A stretch of DNA of 64,000 nt from Sclerotiophoma versabilis (taxonomy: Eukaryota > Ascomycota > Dothideomycetes > Pleosporales > Didymellaceae): NCBI GenBank assembly GCA_012274445.1, contig JAAROD010000093.1:1364001-1428000 (forward strand), given 5' to 3'. Position numbers and translations under genes: made by a program. Within the stretch, counting starts at the first letter, position 1, and each line of letters opens with the position of its first letter. The notes beneath the pieces were generated by a model, which made no database searches, was not told the DNA's origin, and saw only the letters and a list, made by a program, of their open reading frames with translations. Shown one piece after another: positions 1 to 9,642 of this stretch.

Positions 1-1735
1 GGCCTCGAGTCGCACCCATTGAATATGCGGGTTTACCGCTAAGGCTGCGTCGCAGCCCACGAGTGGGACTCGGAATCTCAAGAAGAAGACCCGTTCTCTC
101 AGCATCTTGCCCATGTGCGCTCTTCCAACCTTGGCCGCCTTGGGTACCCGGCGGAAAATAGTAAGATCCGTTCTGGCCGGCAAGATAATCCATCGCATCT
201 CCGTGGCCTCCTCGGCCGTCGAATCCGGGAGAGTAGTCATCAATGTTGTATCTATGGGCTGCAAAGGAGAGATCCTGCAGCTGCTTTTCTCGCAGTTCAC
301 GCTGCTTTTGCAGACGTCTCGTGTACCATACATAAAAGGCGAACAAACCACATACAGCAGCTATCCCAATTCCTATTCCAATACCCAGCCCAGCCTTTTG
401 GCCGGAGCTGGACAACGGACCTGTTTGTGCTGGCTTGGAGTCCGACGGATCGGGTGGTGGGGTGTACTCATCGATCCAAGTATTGGAGGTGATATTCAAG
501 AAGTACGCTTTAGTGTTTGTAGTCGGTGTGGCTCTTCGTCGTCGCGAACCGGATGTCGAGATTGAGTAGCCGCCGCTTATCATCATTACGCCACCAGGAA
601 GCATGACTGCGCCGTGTCCGTAGAGGCTGGAACCACCTGATGGACCTTTGCCTGATGAACTGTCCGGAATGACCCATTCCCATTTGCCATTGCCGCCATA
701 ACCGTCCGCGATGTTCAGGATTGCTAGTTGAGGCTCCGCTGGTGAGCTGATATCCCCAACCCAGCCGCCGTAAACGATAATTTGTTGCCCGTCTGAGGAG
801 AGAACGGCGGTGTGGCCTGAGCGTGGATCGACGGTGACAACGTCACGGGTTGCCAGATCGGTGTGCGACGTGTCAGGCTGTTGGACGCTGGTGAAAGTCC
901 ATCCTTGCTCTGGTAGAGAGAACAGGGCAACCTGAGACATGTTGATGAAGGCAGTGCTTGTATGCCCGCCTATCAGAACAAAATTCTGCTGTTGTATTTG
1001 CGATCCATCGCTGCGATTTGAGTATGTGGGTGATAATCCGGTCATCGTGAAGCCAGCTTCTGGTATTGGTGGGCCTCGACTTGATGACACGTCCATCTGG
1101 TACGTGATGGCGCTTTCACTGTTGCTAGACGGCGTCAGGGTGACCATGAGGTTCGAATAGTTCGCCGCTGACTGCCAGTTGTTGGAGCTGCTTCCACCGA
1201 GTGGGCACATCCCACCGAAGAAATAGGCTCCGGTATTTGCAGCGTTTCCCCCAACGATGCTAGAGAACGAGATGCCGTTGCTAAGATAATTTGCCCCTAT
1301 CGCAGAGGCGTGCTTGTCACTTACAACGGACACATCTTGTTGAAGCCAACTGCTCTGCTCGTCTCCATAAGCTGGAGTGAAACTCCAGATTTCGCCTCCA
1401 GTCGCACCCTGGGAGCAGTTCCCAGTGTATACGGTCAGGTTTCCACCATCGTCGAGGACTGGCGTAAATGCGCGTAAGCTTTTGTCGTCCAGAAATGGCA
1501 GAGTTGGGTATAGCGTAGTGTAAGGCAGATTGGCGGTATTGATCTTTGTTGAGACATCGATAGAACCTAGCTGGAATTGGGTGGGCGACCGGGACGACGG
1601 CTGGAATACGTAGATATGATTGTCATTGTGGAGAAGTCGAGTTGGATTGTATGGCGTTTGAGCGACAGCGACAGACAACATGAGTGGTATCTGCAGTAGA
1701 ACGGGCCACTGGGGCCGGATCGTAGACCGCGTCAT
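1..1735 (-). CDS. Kelch-repeat / galactose-oxidase-like beta-propeller membrane protein (C-terminus beyond window)
   Basis: One uninterrupted reading frame of 578 codons runs from an ATG at 1735 on the minus strand to the left edge, so the C-terminus is missing. It starts with an N-terminal signal sequence (hydrophobic stretch about residues 10-25, ending LSVAVAQ). A long extracellular part with kelch-like blades follows, including RSGHTAVLSSDG...IIVYGGWVGD near 770-840 and YGHGAVMLPGGVMMISGGYS near 570-640. A Gly/Ile-rich transmembrane helix lies near 330-400 and is followed at once by basic residues (YTRRLQKQREEKLREL) and a cytoplasmic tail. This signal peptide-propeller-single TM-basic tail layout is common in filamentous fungi, where the proteins are thought to act at the cell surface. 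No enzyme activity can be assigned, because galactose oxidase copper ligands were not identified. An RRRR motif near 535 lies between propeller and TM and could be a processing site (inference). Confidence 0.85.
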   Translation of the reverse strand, partial: MTRSTIRPQWPVLLQIPLMLSVAVAQTPYNPTRLLHNDNHIYVFQPSSRSPTQFQLGSIDVSTKINTANLPYTTLYPTLPFLDDKSLRAFTPVLDDGGNLTVYTGNCSQGATGGEIWSFTPAYGDEQSSWLQQDVSVVSDKHASAIGANYLSNGISFSSIVGGNAANTGAYFFGGMCPLGGSSSNNWQSAANYSNLMVTLTPSSNSESAITYQMDVSSSRGPPIPEAGFTMTGLSPTYSNRSDGSQIQQQNFVLIGGHTSTAFINMSQVALFSLPEQGWTFTSVQQPDTSHTDLATRDVVTVDPRSGHTAVLSSDGQQIIVYGGWVGDISSPAEPQLAILNIADGYGGNGKWEWVIPDSSSGKGPSGGSSLYGHGAVMLPGGVMMISGGYSISTSGSRRRRATPTTNTKAYFLNITSNTWIDEYTPPPDPSDSKPAQTGPLSSSGQKAGLGIGIGIGIAAVCGLFAFYVWYTRRLQKQRELREKQLQDLSFAAHRYNIDDYSPGFDGRGGHGDAMDYLAGQNGSYYFPPGTQGGQGWKSAHGQDAERTGLLLEIPSPTRGLRRSLSGKPAYSMGATRG

Positions 1736-2683
1736 GGTCGAGCGCACGGCGTGGTGTTGACTCGAGTGATGCCTTGCCTTGCTGAGGACGTTCACCTCGA
1801 CTGCTGTTTGCGGCGCCCCATGGACAACAGTGTGGGGTAGGGCGAGATGCGTAGTACAGAATGTTTGACGATAGTACTGGAACCGTTGTAGCAGGTGGAA
1901 GTTGAGGGGTCTGCTCGGATCTACGGTTCATGCACGAGTCCGTCAGAGATGGCTGGCAACGGATGAGCCGTTCGTAAACAGAGATGGCCCGGGGGTCTCC
2001 CAGCCTGCCCGCCCGCCTGCTTGCGCAACGCGCTACCGTGGCGCCTGATTTTCGCTCAACGGTCATCAAGCCGCCCAATCAATACATATCCTGATGCCGG
2101 AGTGGGAAAGCCCTGGAATGCAGGTTGAGGGCTAGGCAATCTCGGCGCGGGCGATACCTTGAACAAACAACATCACCCCAGCAACCGCTGCGTGGCTCGC
2201 ACACTCAGCAACATGTGAAGCAGAGGGAAGGCCGAATAAACGGTCCAGACTCGAGCTTGTTATCTCGGTCGTATATCTCAAGATCTGTCGTCGGGGATTA
2301 GTGATGTGCGCTACCCTTGCGTATTATGAATTTGGGATGAAAGGGAGGTGGCTGGGACGGTCTTCGGTGGGCATGACAGCATCAAATGCACGTGCGCAAC
2401 AGCCGCCCTACGAGAACGGCCAAGAACCATGCATCCACGCGACGTTCACATAATGTCTTGGTTGTGTAAGATGTATTGTAAATATTTGTTCTAGCTTGAC
2501 TCTTGAACCATGTCTCGGTTTGTCCCACGCTTGGGCGCTGCAGAGAGGCAATACTTTGGTGTTGCTTTCGTCGACCGCTGCGGAACGACCTGAGCTCATC
2601 GTCCAACGAGTATGGTTGATGACAACGATCATGGGGGATGGTCATGGGTCCTGAGTTTTGTGTCTGGAAGCCATCTACGAAGT
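1736..2683. other. Intergenic region between kelch gene start and SDR gene end
   Basis: About 950 bp holding the kelch gene's upstream region and the SDR gene's 3' region. Short overlapping frames exist on both strands, but none has a family signature, a consistent start or conserved-looking composition. I see no gene here. Confidence 0.6.
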
Positions 2684-3643
2684 TCAGACGCTGAATTTCA
2701 TGCCGCCGTTCGCGCAGATAACACTACCAGTGGTCCATCCAGCCTCGGGCAAACACAGCATACCAACTACACCCGCGACTTCCTCACTGTATGCCGGTCG
2801 TCCTCCAGCACCTTGCGACGCTTCGTAGATCCTCTCTTCATCAATCCCTTTTCTCGGTGCCGCAAGAGGGGTGGTCTCGATAAAGGGCTTGTTCTGAGCA
2901 ATGAACTTCTCGTCGTTACCCCAGTACATGTCTGTTGCAACTGGGCCAGGGTTGATGGCGTTCACAGTCGCGCGCTCAGCCAACTCGCGGGCCCAAGTCC
3001 TTGTCATGGCCTCAAGGGCAGCCTTTGTTCCTCCATAGATGGACTGGCCCTTATAACCTAACGAAGCACTGACCGACGACAGGTTGACAATACGGCCAGA
3101 GCGGTCATTTGGCAGGTAAGGTATAGCGGCCTGCAAGAGCAGCAAAGGTCCACGAACGTTCACATTGTACTGTCTCGCGAAGTCCGCGACGTCCACATTT
3201 TCCACAAAGTTGTTCCCGGCCACGCCAGCGTTGTTGATGATAATATCAAGCTGAAACTTGCCCGTCTTCGGGTGCTTGAAGTTGTTGACTGCTACCTCCA
3301 CAGCATGTTTGGGCCCGGTTTCTGAGCCCATGTTGGCTTGTACGGTAATGGCTTTGATACCATACTCGGCTTGTAGCTCGCTCGCGAGGTCTTCGGCAGC
3401 CTGTGCGGATGAGTCGGAGGTGTAGTTGAGGACAAGGTTGGCACCCTTGCTGGCCAGGTTGCGTGCAATCTCGACACCAATACCTGAAACTGTTAGCCAA
3501 AACTTCAGGGCTCTCCGCGAAACAGTACTCGTCTCACCTCTTGATGCTCCGGTCACAAGCGCAACCTTTCCCTCAAGAACACGCTGGCTGGAGCTGCTGC
3601 CCAGGTTAGTAGAGGCGGCTCGAGTATGCTGGGGCCTAGACAT
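2684..3643 (-). CDS. Short-chain dehydrogenase/reductase (SDR), NAD(P)-dependent
   Basis: Two exons (3643-3538 and 3483-2684) separated by a 54-nt intron, giving 301 aa. The start is the ATG at 3643 (MSRPQHTRAAST); the frame is open further upstream but only from a GTG. Classical SDR features are present: the TGxxxGxG cofactor motif, read as TGASRGIG across the splice junction; NNAG in IIINNAGVAGN; and the catalytic Ser and YxxxK in SSVSASLGYKG...YGGTK. The C-terminal NPGPVATDM segment also fits. The family reduces or oxidises carbonyl/alcohol substrates. The closest general type is a 3-oxoacyl-reductase-like SDR, but the substrate cannot be read from sequence. The intron is a multiple of three without stops, so retention would insert 18 residues inside the nucleotide-binding loop. 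The gene diverges from the methionine synthase gene. Confidence 0.9.
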   Translation of the reverse strand: MSRPQHTRAASTNLGSSSSQRVLEGKVALVTGASRGETSTVSRRALKFWLTVSGIGVEIARNLASKGANLVLNYTSDSSAQAAEDLASELQAEYGIKAITVQANMGSETGPKHAVEVAVNNFKHPKTGKFQLDIIINNAGVAGNNFVENVDVADFARQYNVNVRGPLLLLQAAIPYLPNDRSGRIVNLSSVSASLGYKGQSIYGGTKAALEAMTRTWARELAERATVNAINPGPVATDMYWGNDEKFIAQNKPFIETTPLAAPRKGIDEERIYEASQGAGGRPAYSEEVAGVVGMLCLPEAGWTTGSVICANGGMKFSV

Positions 3644-3714
3644 CTTGGTAGTTTTCTTGGTGTTCCGTGGAATGGGCGACGTTTCCACGTCGAAGGCGGG
3701 GCTGATATCGAGCT

Positions 3715-3722
3715 CTTATATA
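3715..3722 (-). promoter_or_regulatory. TATA box of the SDR gene
   Basis: The minus strand reads TATATAAG about 72 bp upstream of the SDR ATG, a position fitting a fungal core promoter with a short 5' leader. Assigned by motif and position only. Confidence 0.5.
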
Positions 3723-4564
3723 CAATGCGGGGGAGCTACTGTGGAGCATCTCGAAGCTTTCCGGACGGAATTTCGCCGTTGCATGTCGCTCTCGCCGCCG
3801 AGTTTCTCGACACGAGACTCGAAAATTTGTTTGAACCAACGTAAGGAGTAATGCACAAGAGCAACTTGACTGTCAGGCTAGGAAGGTTGGCGTTCAGCCT
3901 CACGATGCCCTGCTAGTGCCTCAACGTCGTTCGTCATGATCAACAGGGTCCACTGCAAGGTGGCGGAACATCAAGTAAATCATGTGCAAGCCCAAGTGTC
4001 GAATTTGGATAGCTAAGCTGCTGACTGCTTTTGTCTTTCACCGAGTAATTGACCTTATGTCGCCGACCGAGCACGTTGCAAGGATCCTCGGAGGCATTCG
4101 ATGAGTCTCGACGAGCACAAAAAGATCAATGCGCTATTCCTCCGGTGTTCGGCCTACGTGGGGAGCTGGAGTGGCAGAAAGTCAGAGGGATCCTCGAAAA
4201 GAGCTTACAACAACTTCCAAAAGACAACGTCACGACAAATTACAGTTGTCACAGCGCTTCACGGTGCTCCACAGTAAGTGGACTCAAGATGATACCGCGC
4301 AAAACGAGAATGATTCGGTTGGTAAACGCCCAGGAGGATCATCACGTCTTCTATCACTTAGCGCAACGCGGGCGGTGAGAGCAAGTAGACTAGATCGACC
4401 CCGCCATGCAGGAGCCAGAGAAGAATTCAAAAGCACACCATCGCGCCCTCTCTCATTGTTCCTCACCCCTCTCATACTCTCTCATTCTTCCTTGTAGTCT
4501 GAGAGTTCCTGTCTTCTTTTTCTCTATACTCTTTTGTTCAATTGCTTAAGAGCCACACATCATA
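3723..4564. promoter_or_regulatory. Shared divergent upstream region, SDR and MET6; pyrimidine tract before MET6
   Basis: The region holds no convincing gene. From about 4447 to 4535 the plus strand is strongly C/T-rich (CTCTCTC..., TTCTTTTTCTCTA), ending about 30 bp before the MET6 ATG. Such tracts are typical of highly expressed fungal promoters near the transcription start. Small frames across it look like chance. Confidence 0.45.
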
Positions 4565-6967
4565 ATGGCTCACTCTTCAGTTCTCGGTTTCCCCCGCATG
4601 GGTGCGGACCGTGAGCTTAAGAAGGCCAACGAGGCCTACTGGGCTGGCAAGCTCTCACAGGAGGACCTCGTCAAGGAGGCCAGCCGCCTGAGGTTGGAGC
4701 ACTGGAAGATCCAGAAGGATGCCGGTGTCGACATCATCCCCAGCAACGATTTCGCTTTCTACGACCACCTCCTCGACCACATCCAGATGTTCAACGTGAG
4801 CAGCAGCTATCAGATGCATCGATGACTACAGCTAACAACAACAGGCTATCCCTGAGCGTTACTCCAGCGCCAAGCTGTCTACTCTCGATGAGTACTTTGC
4901 CATGGGCCGTGGTCACCAGAAGGATGGTGTCGACGTTCCCAGTCTGGTAAGTGGAGCGAAACCTCGAGCACCCGGAATCTTATCACTAACTCACTGCAGG
5001 AAATGGTCAAGTGGTTTGACTCCAACTACCACTACGTCAAGCCCACCTTCCAGGATGGCCAGACCTTCAAGCTTTCTTCCGACCCCAAGCCCGTCCGCGA
5101 GTTTAAGGAGGCCAAGGAGGCTGGCATCACCACCCGCCCTGTCCTCGTTGGTCCTGTTTCTTTCCTTGCTCTTGGTAAGGCCGACCGCAACCAGACCGTC
5201 GACCCTATCTCTCTGCTTGAGAAGCTCTTGCCCGCATACGTTGAGCTCCTCCAGCAGCTGAAGGAGGCTGGTGCCGAGTACGTCCAGATCGACGAGCCCG
5301 TCCTCGTCTTCGACCTCGAGCAGAAGATCAAGGATGCCTTCAAGCCTGCCTACGAGAAGCTCACCGGCAGCGGTCTGCCCAAGCTCGTCCTTGCCACCTA
5401 CTTCGGTGACATCGTCCACAACCTTGACGTTTTCTCCAGCATCCAAAACGTTGCTGCTGTCCACATCGACCTTGTCAGGAACCCTGAGCAGCTCGACACT
5501 GTTGCCAGCAAGCTTGGCTCCAACCAAACTCTCTCCGTTGGTGTCGTTGACGGCCGCAACATCTGGAAGACCAACTTCAAGAACGCTATCGAGATCGTCG
5601 AATCGGCTGTTCAGAAGCTCGGCAAGGACCGCGTCATCGTTGCTACATCCAGCTCCCTCCTCCACACCCCTCACTCTCTTGACAGTGAGAAGAAGCTCGA
5701 CGATGAGGTCCGCGATTGGTTCTCTTTCGCCGTCCAGAAGGTCGCTGAGGTCGTTGTCATTGCCAAGGCTGTCACCGAGGGTCCTGCTTCCGTTCGTGAG
5801 GCCCTTGAGGCCAACGCCAAGTCCATGCAGTCCCGTGCTACCTCCAAGCGTACCAACGTTCAGGCCGTCAAGGACCGCCAGGCCAGCGTCACCCCCGAGC
5901 AGCACGAGCGCAAGTCTGAGTTCCCTGCGCGTTACGCTCAGCAGAAGGAGCACCTCTCCCTACCTCTTTTCCCCACAACCACCATTGGTTCTTTCCCTCA
6001 GACTAAGGAGATCCGCATCTCGCGCAACAAGTTCACCAAGGGTGAGATCACTGCCGAGGAGTACGAGAGGTTCATCGAGAAGGAGATCGAGGAGACCGTC
6101 AAGATCCAGGATGAGCTTGGCCTTGACGTTTACGTCCATGGTGAGCCTGAGCGTAACGATATGGTCCAGTACTTCGGCGAGCGCCTTGACGGCTATGCCT
6201 TCACCACCAAGGGCTGGGTCCAATCCTATGGATCCCGCTGCGTCCGTCCTCCGATCATTGTCGGTGACATCTCCCGCCCCGCCCCTATGACCGTCAAGGA
6301 GTCGAAGTATGCTGCTTCCGTCTCGAAGAAGCCCATGAAGGGTATGCTCACAGGCCCTATCACCTGCTTGCGATGGTCCTTCCCTCGTGACGACGTTCAC
6401 CAGTCTGTCCAGGCTCAGCAGCTTGCTCTCGCCCTCCGTGACGAGGTTATTGACCTCGAGGCTGCCGGCATCTACGTCATCCAGGTCGATGAGCCTGCTC
6501 TTCGTGAGGGACTTCCCCTCCGCAAGGGTACCGAGCGCGAGAAGTACCTTTCTTGGGCCGTCGACTCCTTCAAGCTCGCTTGCGCCGGTGTTAAGGACTC
6601 TACTCAGATCCACTCCCACTTCTGCTACTCCGAGTTCCAGGACTTCTTCCACGCCATTGCTGCCCTTGACGCCGATGTCCTCTCCATCGAGAACAGCAAG
6701 AGCGACGCCAAGCTCCTCAAGGTCTTCGAGGACAAGGAGTATCCCCGTCACATCGGTCCCGGTGTCTACGACATCCACTCTCCCCGTGTTCCCTCTGAGC
6801 AGGAGATCAAGGACCGCATCGCCGACATGCTCAAGTACTTGAAGCCTGAGCAGCTCTGGATCAACCCTGACTGTGGTCTCAAGACACGTCAGTGGAAGGA
6901 GACCAAGGCTGCCTTGATCAACATGGTCAACGCCGCCAAGTACAACCGTGAGAAGTACTCTTCTTAA
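4565..6967 (+). CDS. MET6: Cobalamin-independent methionine synthase (5-methyltetrahydropteroyltriglutamate-homocysteine methyltransferase)
   Basis: Three exons (4565-4795, 4845-4946, 5000-6967) give 766 aa, the normal length for fungal Met6. The cytosolic enzyme transfers a methyl group from methyl-tetrahydrofolate polyglutamate to homocysteine, the last step of methionine synthesis. The N-terminal domain begins SSVLGFPRMGADRELKKA. The C-terminal catalytic barrel begins TTTIGSFPQTKEIR. The zinc-binding residues are visible: H and C in IHSHFCYSEF (about residues 651 and 653), E in LSIENSKSD (about 675) and C in NPDCGLKT (about 736). Codon use is strongly C-ending and the antisense frames are therefore long and open, as expected of a highly expressed gene. 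Both introns are phase 0 and lie within the first 440 bp. The ATG context (CATAATGGC) and the match of the N-terminus to the family support this start. Confidence 0.98.
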
Positions 6968-7584
6968 TTTCCATGCCATTTGGCAACCTAGGCTGCGTTT
7001 CATCAACGCAGTCGTTTCGAGTAGCATATCAACATGCTACTGTGTAATGTGTGTAATGACGTTTTTATGATACCCAAAAGTTCAACCTGCATTCTGGGTC
7101 GTTACGGTAGTTTAAAACGGGGATCTGGGGAGATGAACGATCTCAACATCGGCGTTCATCGATAGCAGCAGGCTCGGTGCATGCTGACTGGCGTTTTGGT
7201 TTAATCTTGGGGAACATTTTGCGCGGTCTTTGAGGCCAGCAAATGCTTGCAGGTAGATAGATTGCCCATCTCGTGTGAGAAGCAAGCATACGGAGGTTTA
7301 AGAATGTAAATCCATTCAGCTTCCAACACATATCTTTTCAGCGTGACTGGTCTTAGGGGTAGACCATATTGCACGATGCCCCGAGAGGGAATTGTCGTAT
7401 GAATCTGGAGTTTCCAATCGAGCGTGCAAGGTGGATGAGATGATGAAAGCACCTTGCTGAGACAGTTTAAGCGGAAACGCGACGTTGCCTCTGCCCCTTG
7501 ACATACACGTCGACCACTTCGCACTCTTCAAAGACCATCGCGCGCACAACCACCGACAACGCCCATGACATCTGCACGGCCAAG
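6968..7584. other. Intergenic: MET6 3' region and upstream of membrane protein gene
   Basis: About 617 bp with no supported gene. The first 100 bp after the MET6 stop are presumably 3' UTR. A plus-strand frame continuous with the next gene starts only at a TTG (7498) and is treated as leader. Confidence 0.5.
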
Positions 7585-8718
7585 ATGTTCAACGTGCGCT
7601 CGATTATCCTGCTGGTCATATCCTATGTCGTAATTCCACGCCTTACATTTCTCCCACAGAATGTGCATTCACTGCTCATACTGTTTGGGCCCTTTGTCCT
7701 CCCGCGCATCGTGGACTGGTTCAATGTCGCCCGCGCAACCTCTCGAAGCGTCCCTATACGACCGACCCCCCGGCGGGTGCAGAATGCACTCAATTTACTC
7801 TTCGTCGCCGCCATCGCCTGCCTCACTTTGTCGCTATCGCGCTTCGCGCCCGAGAACATATTCCTCACAACGCAGAGCCACATCCGTACCGAGACCAGCG
7901 TATTGTTCGCTCGACTGCGGCATCTCAGACCGCTTACGGAAATCGACAATGCGTTGCGATCGAAGTTCGAAGTTAACGGGCGCAACAAGCTCTATTATCT
8001 GGCGTACGGTCCGGACACTTTGCTGAATTGTTTGTGGTGTGTTACGGTGGACGGCAACGACGCCAACAACTACTTCCTATACAGCCTACCGAAGATGGTC
8101 ATGCCACACATCTTCCAATTTGCCATACTCGGTTTGGCTACCTCTTCATTAGTTGGGACCGAAGGCTCGAGGTTTCGCACGCACGCGACCATACTGGGGC
8201 TTGCGACTCTGATTGTGGAGATATGGTTCATGGCGACTTACGACGTCACGGCTAACAAGCGGGCGAAGTTCGTGCAAGACATTGATTCGATACACTGGCG
8301 CGTAAGATTTCTGCGGTACATCATCTTCGCAGTACAGGATATCGGTATGGCGTTCGTGCTCTGGGCCACGAGTACGAACCGATGGCTTGCAAAGCCCGTC
8401 TCGATCGCAGAACGACTGGAGATGGCAACACGAGCTTCCGAGGAAACCTTGAACAAGATGCGTGGTCTTGGTCTCATCACAAATTCCGTTAACCGCGATC
8501 CAGCGCTTCGAGGCGTTAGAGAAGAGTACTGGAGGACAGAAGGCCAGGTCATGTCGGAGACAGTGCAGGAGGAAGCGGTCATGGAGCAGATCAACGCTGC
8601 AATCAGCAAGATGGACTTCAATGCATTACAAGGACGAGTGGGAGAAGTTGCAGATGGCATTCTGAAGGGCATTGACGGTCTTCGACAACCCGGTCAGATG
8701 GCTGAGGCATTGTCGTAG
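7585..8718 (+). CDS. Conserved fungal multi-pass membrane protein, function unknown
   Basis: Intronless, 377 aa from the ATG at 7585 (MFNVRSIILLVISYVV). The frame extends 29 codons upstream but only to a TTG, so this ATG is the best start. Hydrophobic segments lie roughly at residues 5-22, 28-44, 66-84, 172-192, 200-220 and 247-266, suggesting about six membrane passes. A mostly hydrophilic C-terminal region of about 105 residues follows, rich in Glu/Lys/Arg (ERLEMATRASEETLNKM...), which may be helical and cytosolic. I do not recognise a catalytic motif. Similar predicted proteins are widespread in filamentous ascomycetes without a known role. It lies between two amino-acid biosynthesis genes, but the spacing and separate promoters give no reason to link them functionally. 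Confidence 0.8.
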   Translation: MFNVRSIILLVISYVVIPRLTFLPQNVHSLLILFGPFVLPRIVDWFNVARATSRSVPIRPTPRRVQNALNLLFVAAIACLTLSLSRFAPENIFLTTQSHIRTETSVLFARLRHLRPLTEIDNALRSKFEVNGRNKLYYLAYGPDTLLNCLWCVTVDGNDANNYFLYSLPKMVMPHIFQFAILGLATSSLVGTEGSRFRTHATILGLATLIVEIWFMATYDVTANKRAKFVQDIDSIHWRVRFLRYIIFAVQDIGMAFVLWATSTNRWLAKPVSIAERLEMATRASEETLNKMRGLGLITNSVNRDPALRGVREEYWRTEGQVMSETVQEEAVMEQINAAISKMDFNALQGRVGEVADGILKGIDGLRQPGQMAEALS

Positions 8719-9642
8719 AGCATACTCTCGTATTGAGACATCGGCGAAGCGGATATAGATGGATAGGCTAATAGCGGTATCTTCAGCACGAAGCTGTGGA
8801 CGTTTCGGTACTTAGACTTATCTCAAGATCTGACTTGCCTGTGCAATCTTGCAAAAATGGATCCCCACCTGCCGCTCAAGTTTGCTTGCATCACTAGTCA
8901 CTTGATCCTTCTGTGTCGTTGTGCCGTTGCCTCCACCAGACGGCTTTGTTGAACCGCACCTTAAGCCGAGCGTCCTCTCCATCCAACTCACCTCTCCTTC
9001 GAGTATCTTTGAAGGATGTGGACGCCAGCTCCGATATCGCTGCTTGCTGTACAACAATAAGCGTGTCAATTATCAGCCATGTCCAACCGGAGTGTGACTC
9101 GTGGGGCTGAATGTGAGTTGTTTGTGCATCATGCGCGGATACTCCAGGGCTAGTGGTGCTGGATACTGCAGGCCTAAGCGTGACCGCGCGCCCTACCGCA
9201 ATACGCCTTGCACACCCTGCAGGAACGTTCTCCGACCTACTTGGCATCTAGATAAAATTTCGTCATGGTTGTGAAGAAATTCATAGGCTACATGGCAACT
9301 GTTGACGAATTTTAACGCGAGAGACCGCCAATTGGCTGTACTGATCCATCTCGAACCGCATAAAATTCTTAAAGCCGTGTCCAGGGTCCACACAGAATTT
9401 CGTAAACGTCTTTCTTTATCTAACACCGCCATGGTGCAAGGGAGACTAGTCTTCTAGGTCCCGCGGTACTCCGTCTTCCGCCCTGTTAAGTCTGGACTTC
9501 TCCGCGTGATGAGACGTGTGACGCTTGAGAAAACTTCCTGTCCTTATAAGAACCATTGCCCGGCTCTTGCCTTCCACCTCAGACCAGATTTGCACCTACC
9601 ATTGTTAGCCCAGGACATATCCTAGCAGTTTCTTCCGCCACA
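8719..9642. other. Intergenic: upstream region of the branched-chain aminotransferase
   Basis: 924 bp with no supported gene. TTATAAG at 9544-9550, about 95 bp before the ATG, is a plausible TATA element. A single TGACTC (9095-9100) resembles the core of the amino-acid-starvation element TGACTCA bound by CpcA/Gcn4-type factors, but one 6-mer is weak evidence. Confidence 0.4.

Noticed and set aside
4991..7027. Two long minus-strand frames opposite MET6 (320 and 355 codons)
   Set aside because: Mirror frames of biased codons, Leu/Val/Asp-rich with no family match. MET6 on the plus strand is certain.
9095..9100. TGACTC as a CpcA/Gcn4 site before the aminotransferase
   Set aside because: A single 6-mer 540 bp from the start. 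It is not the full palindrome and not enough to call a regulatory site.
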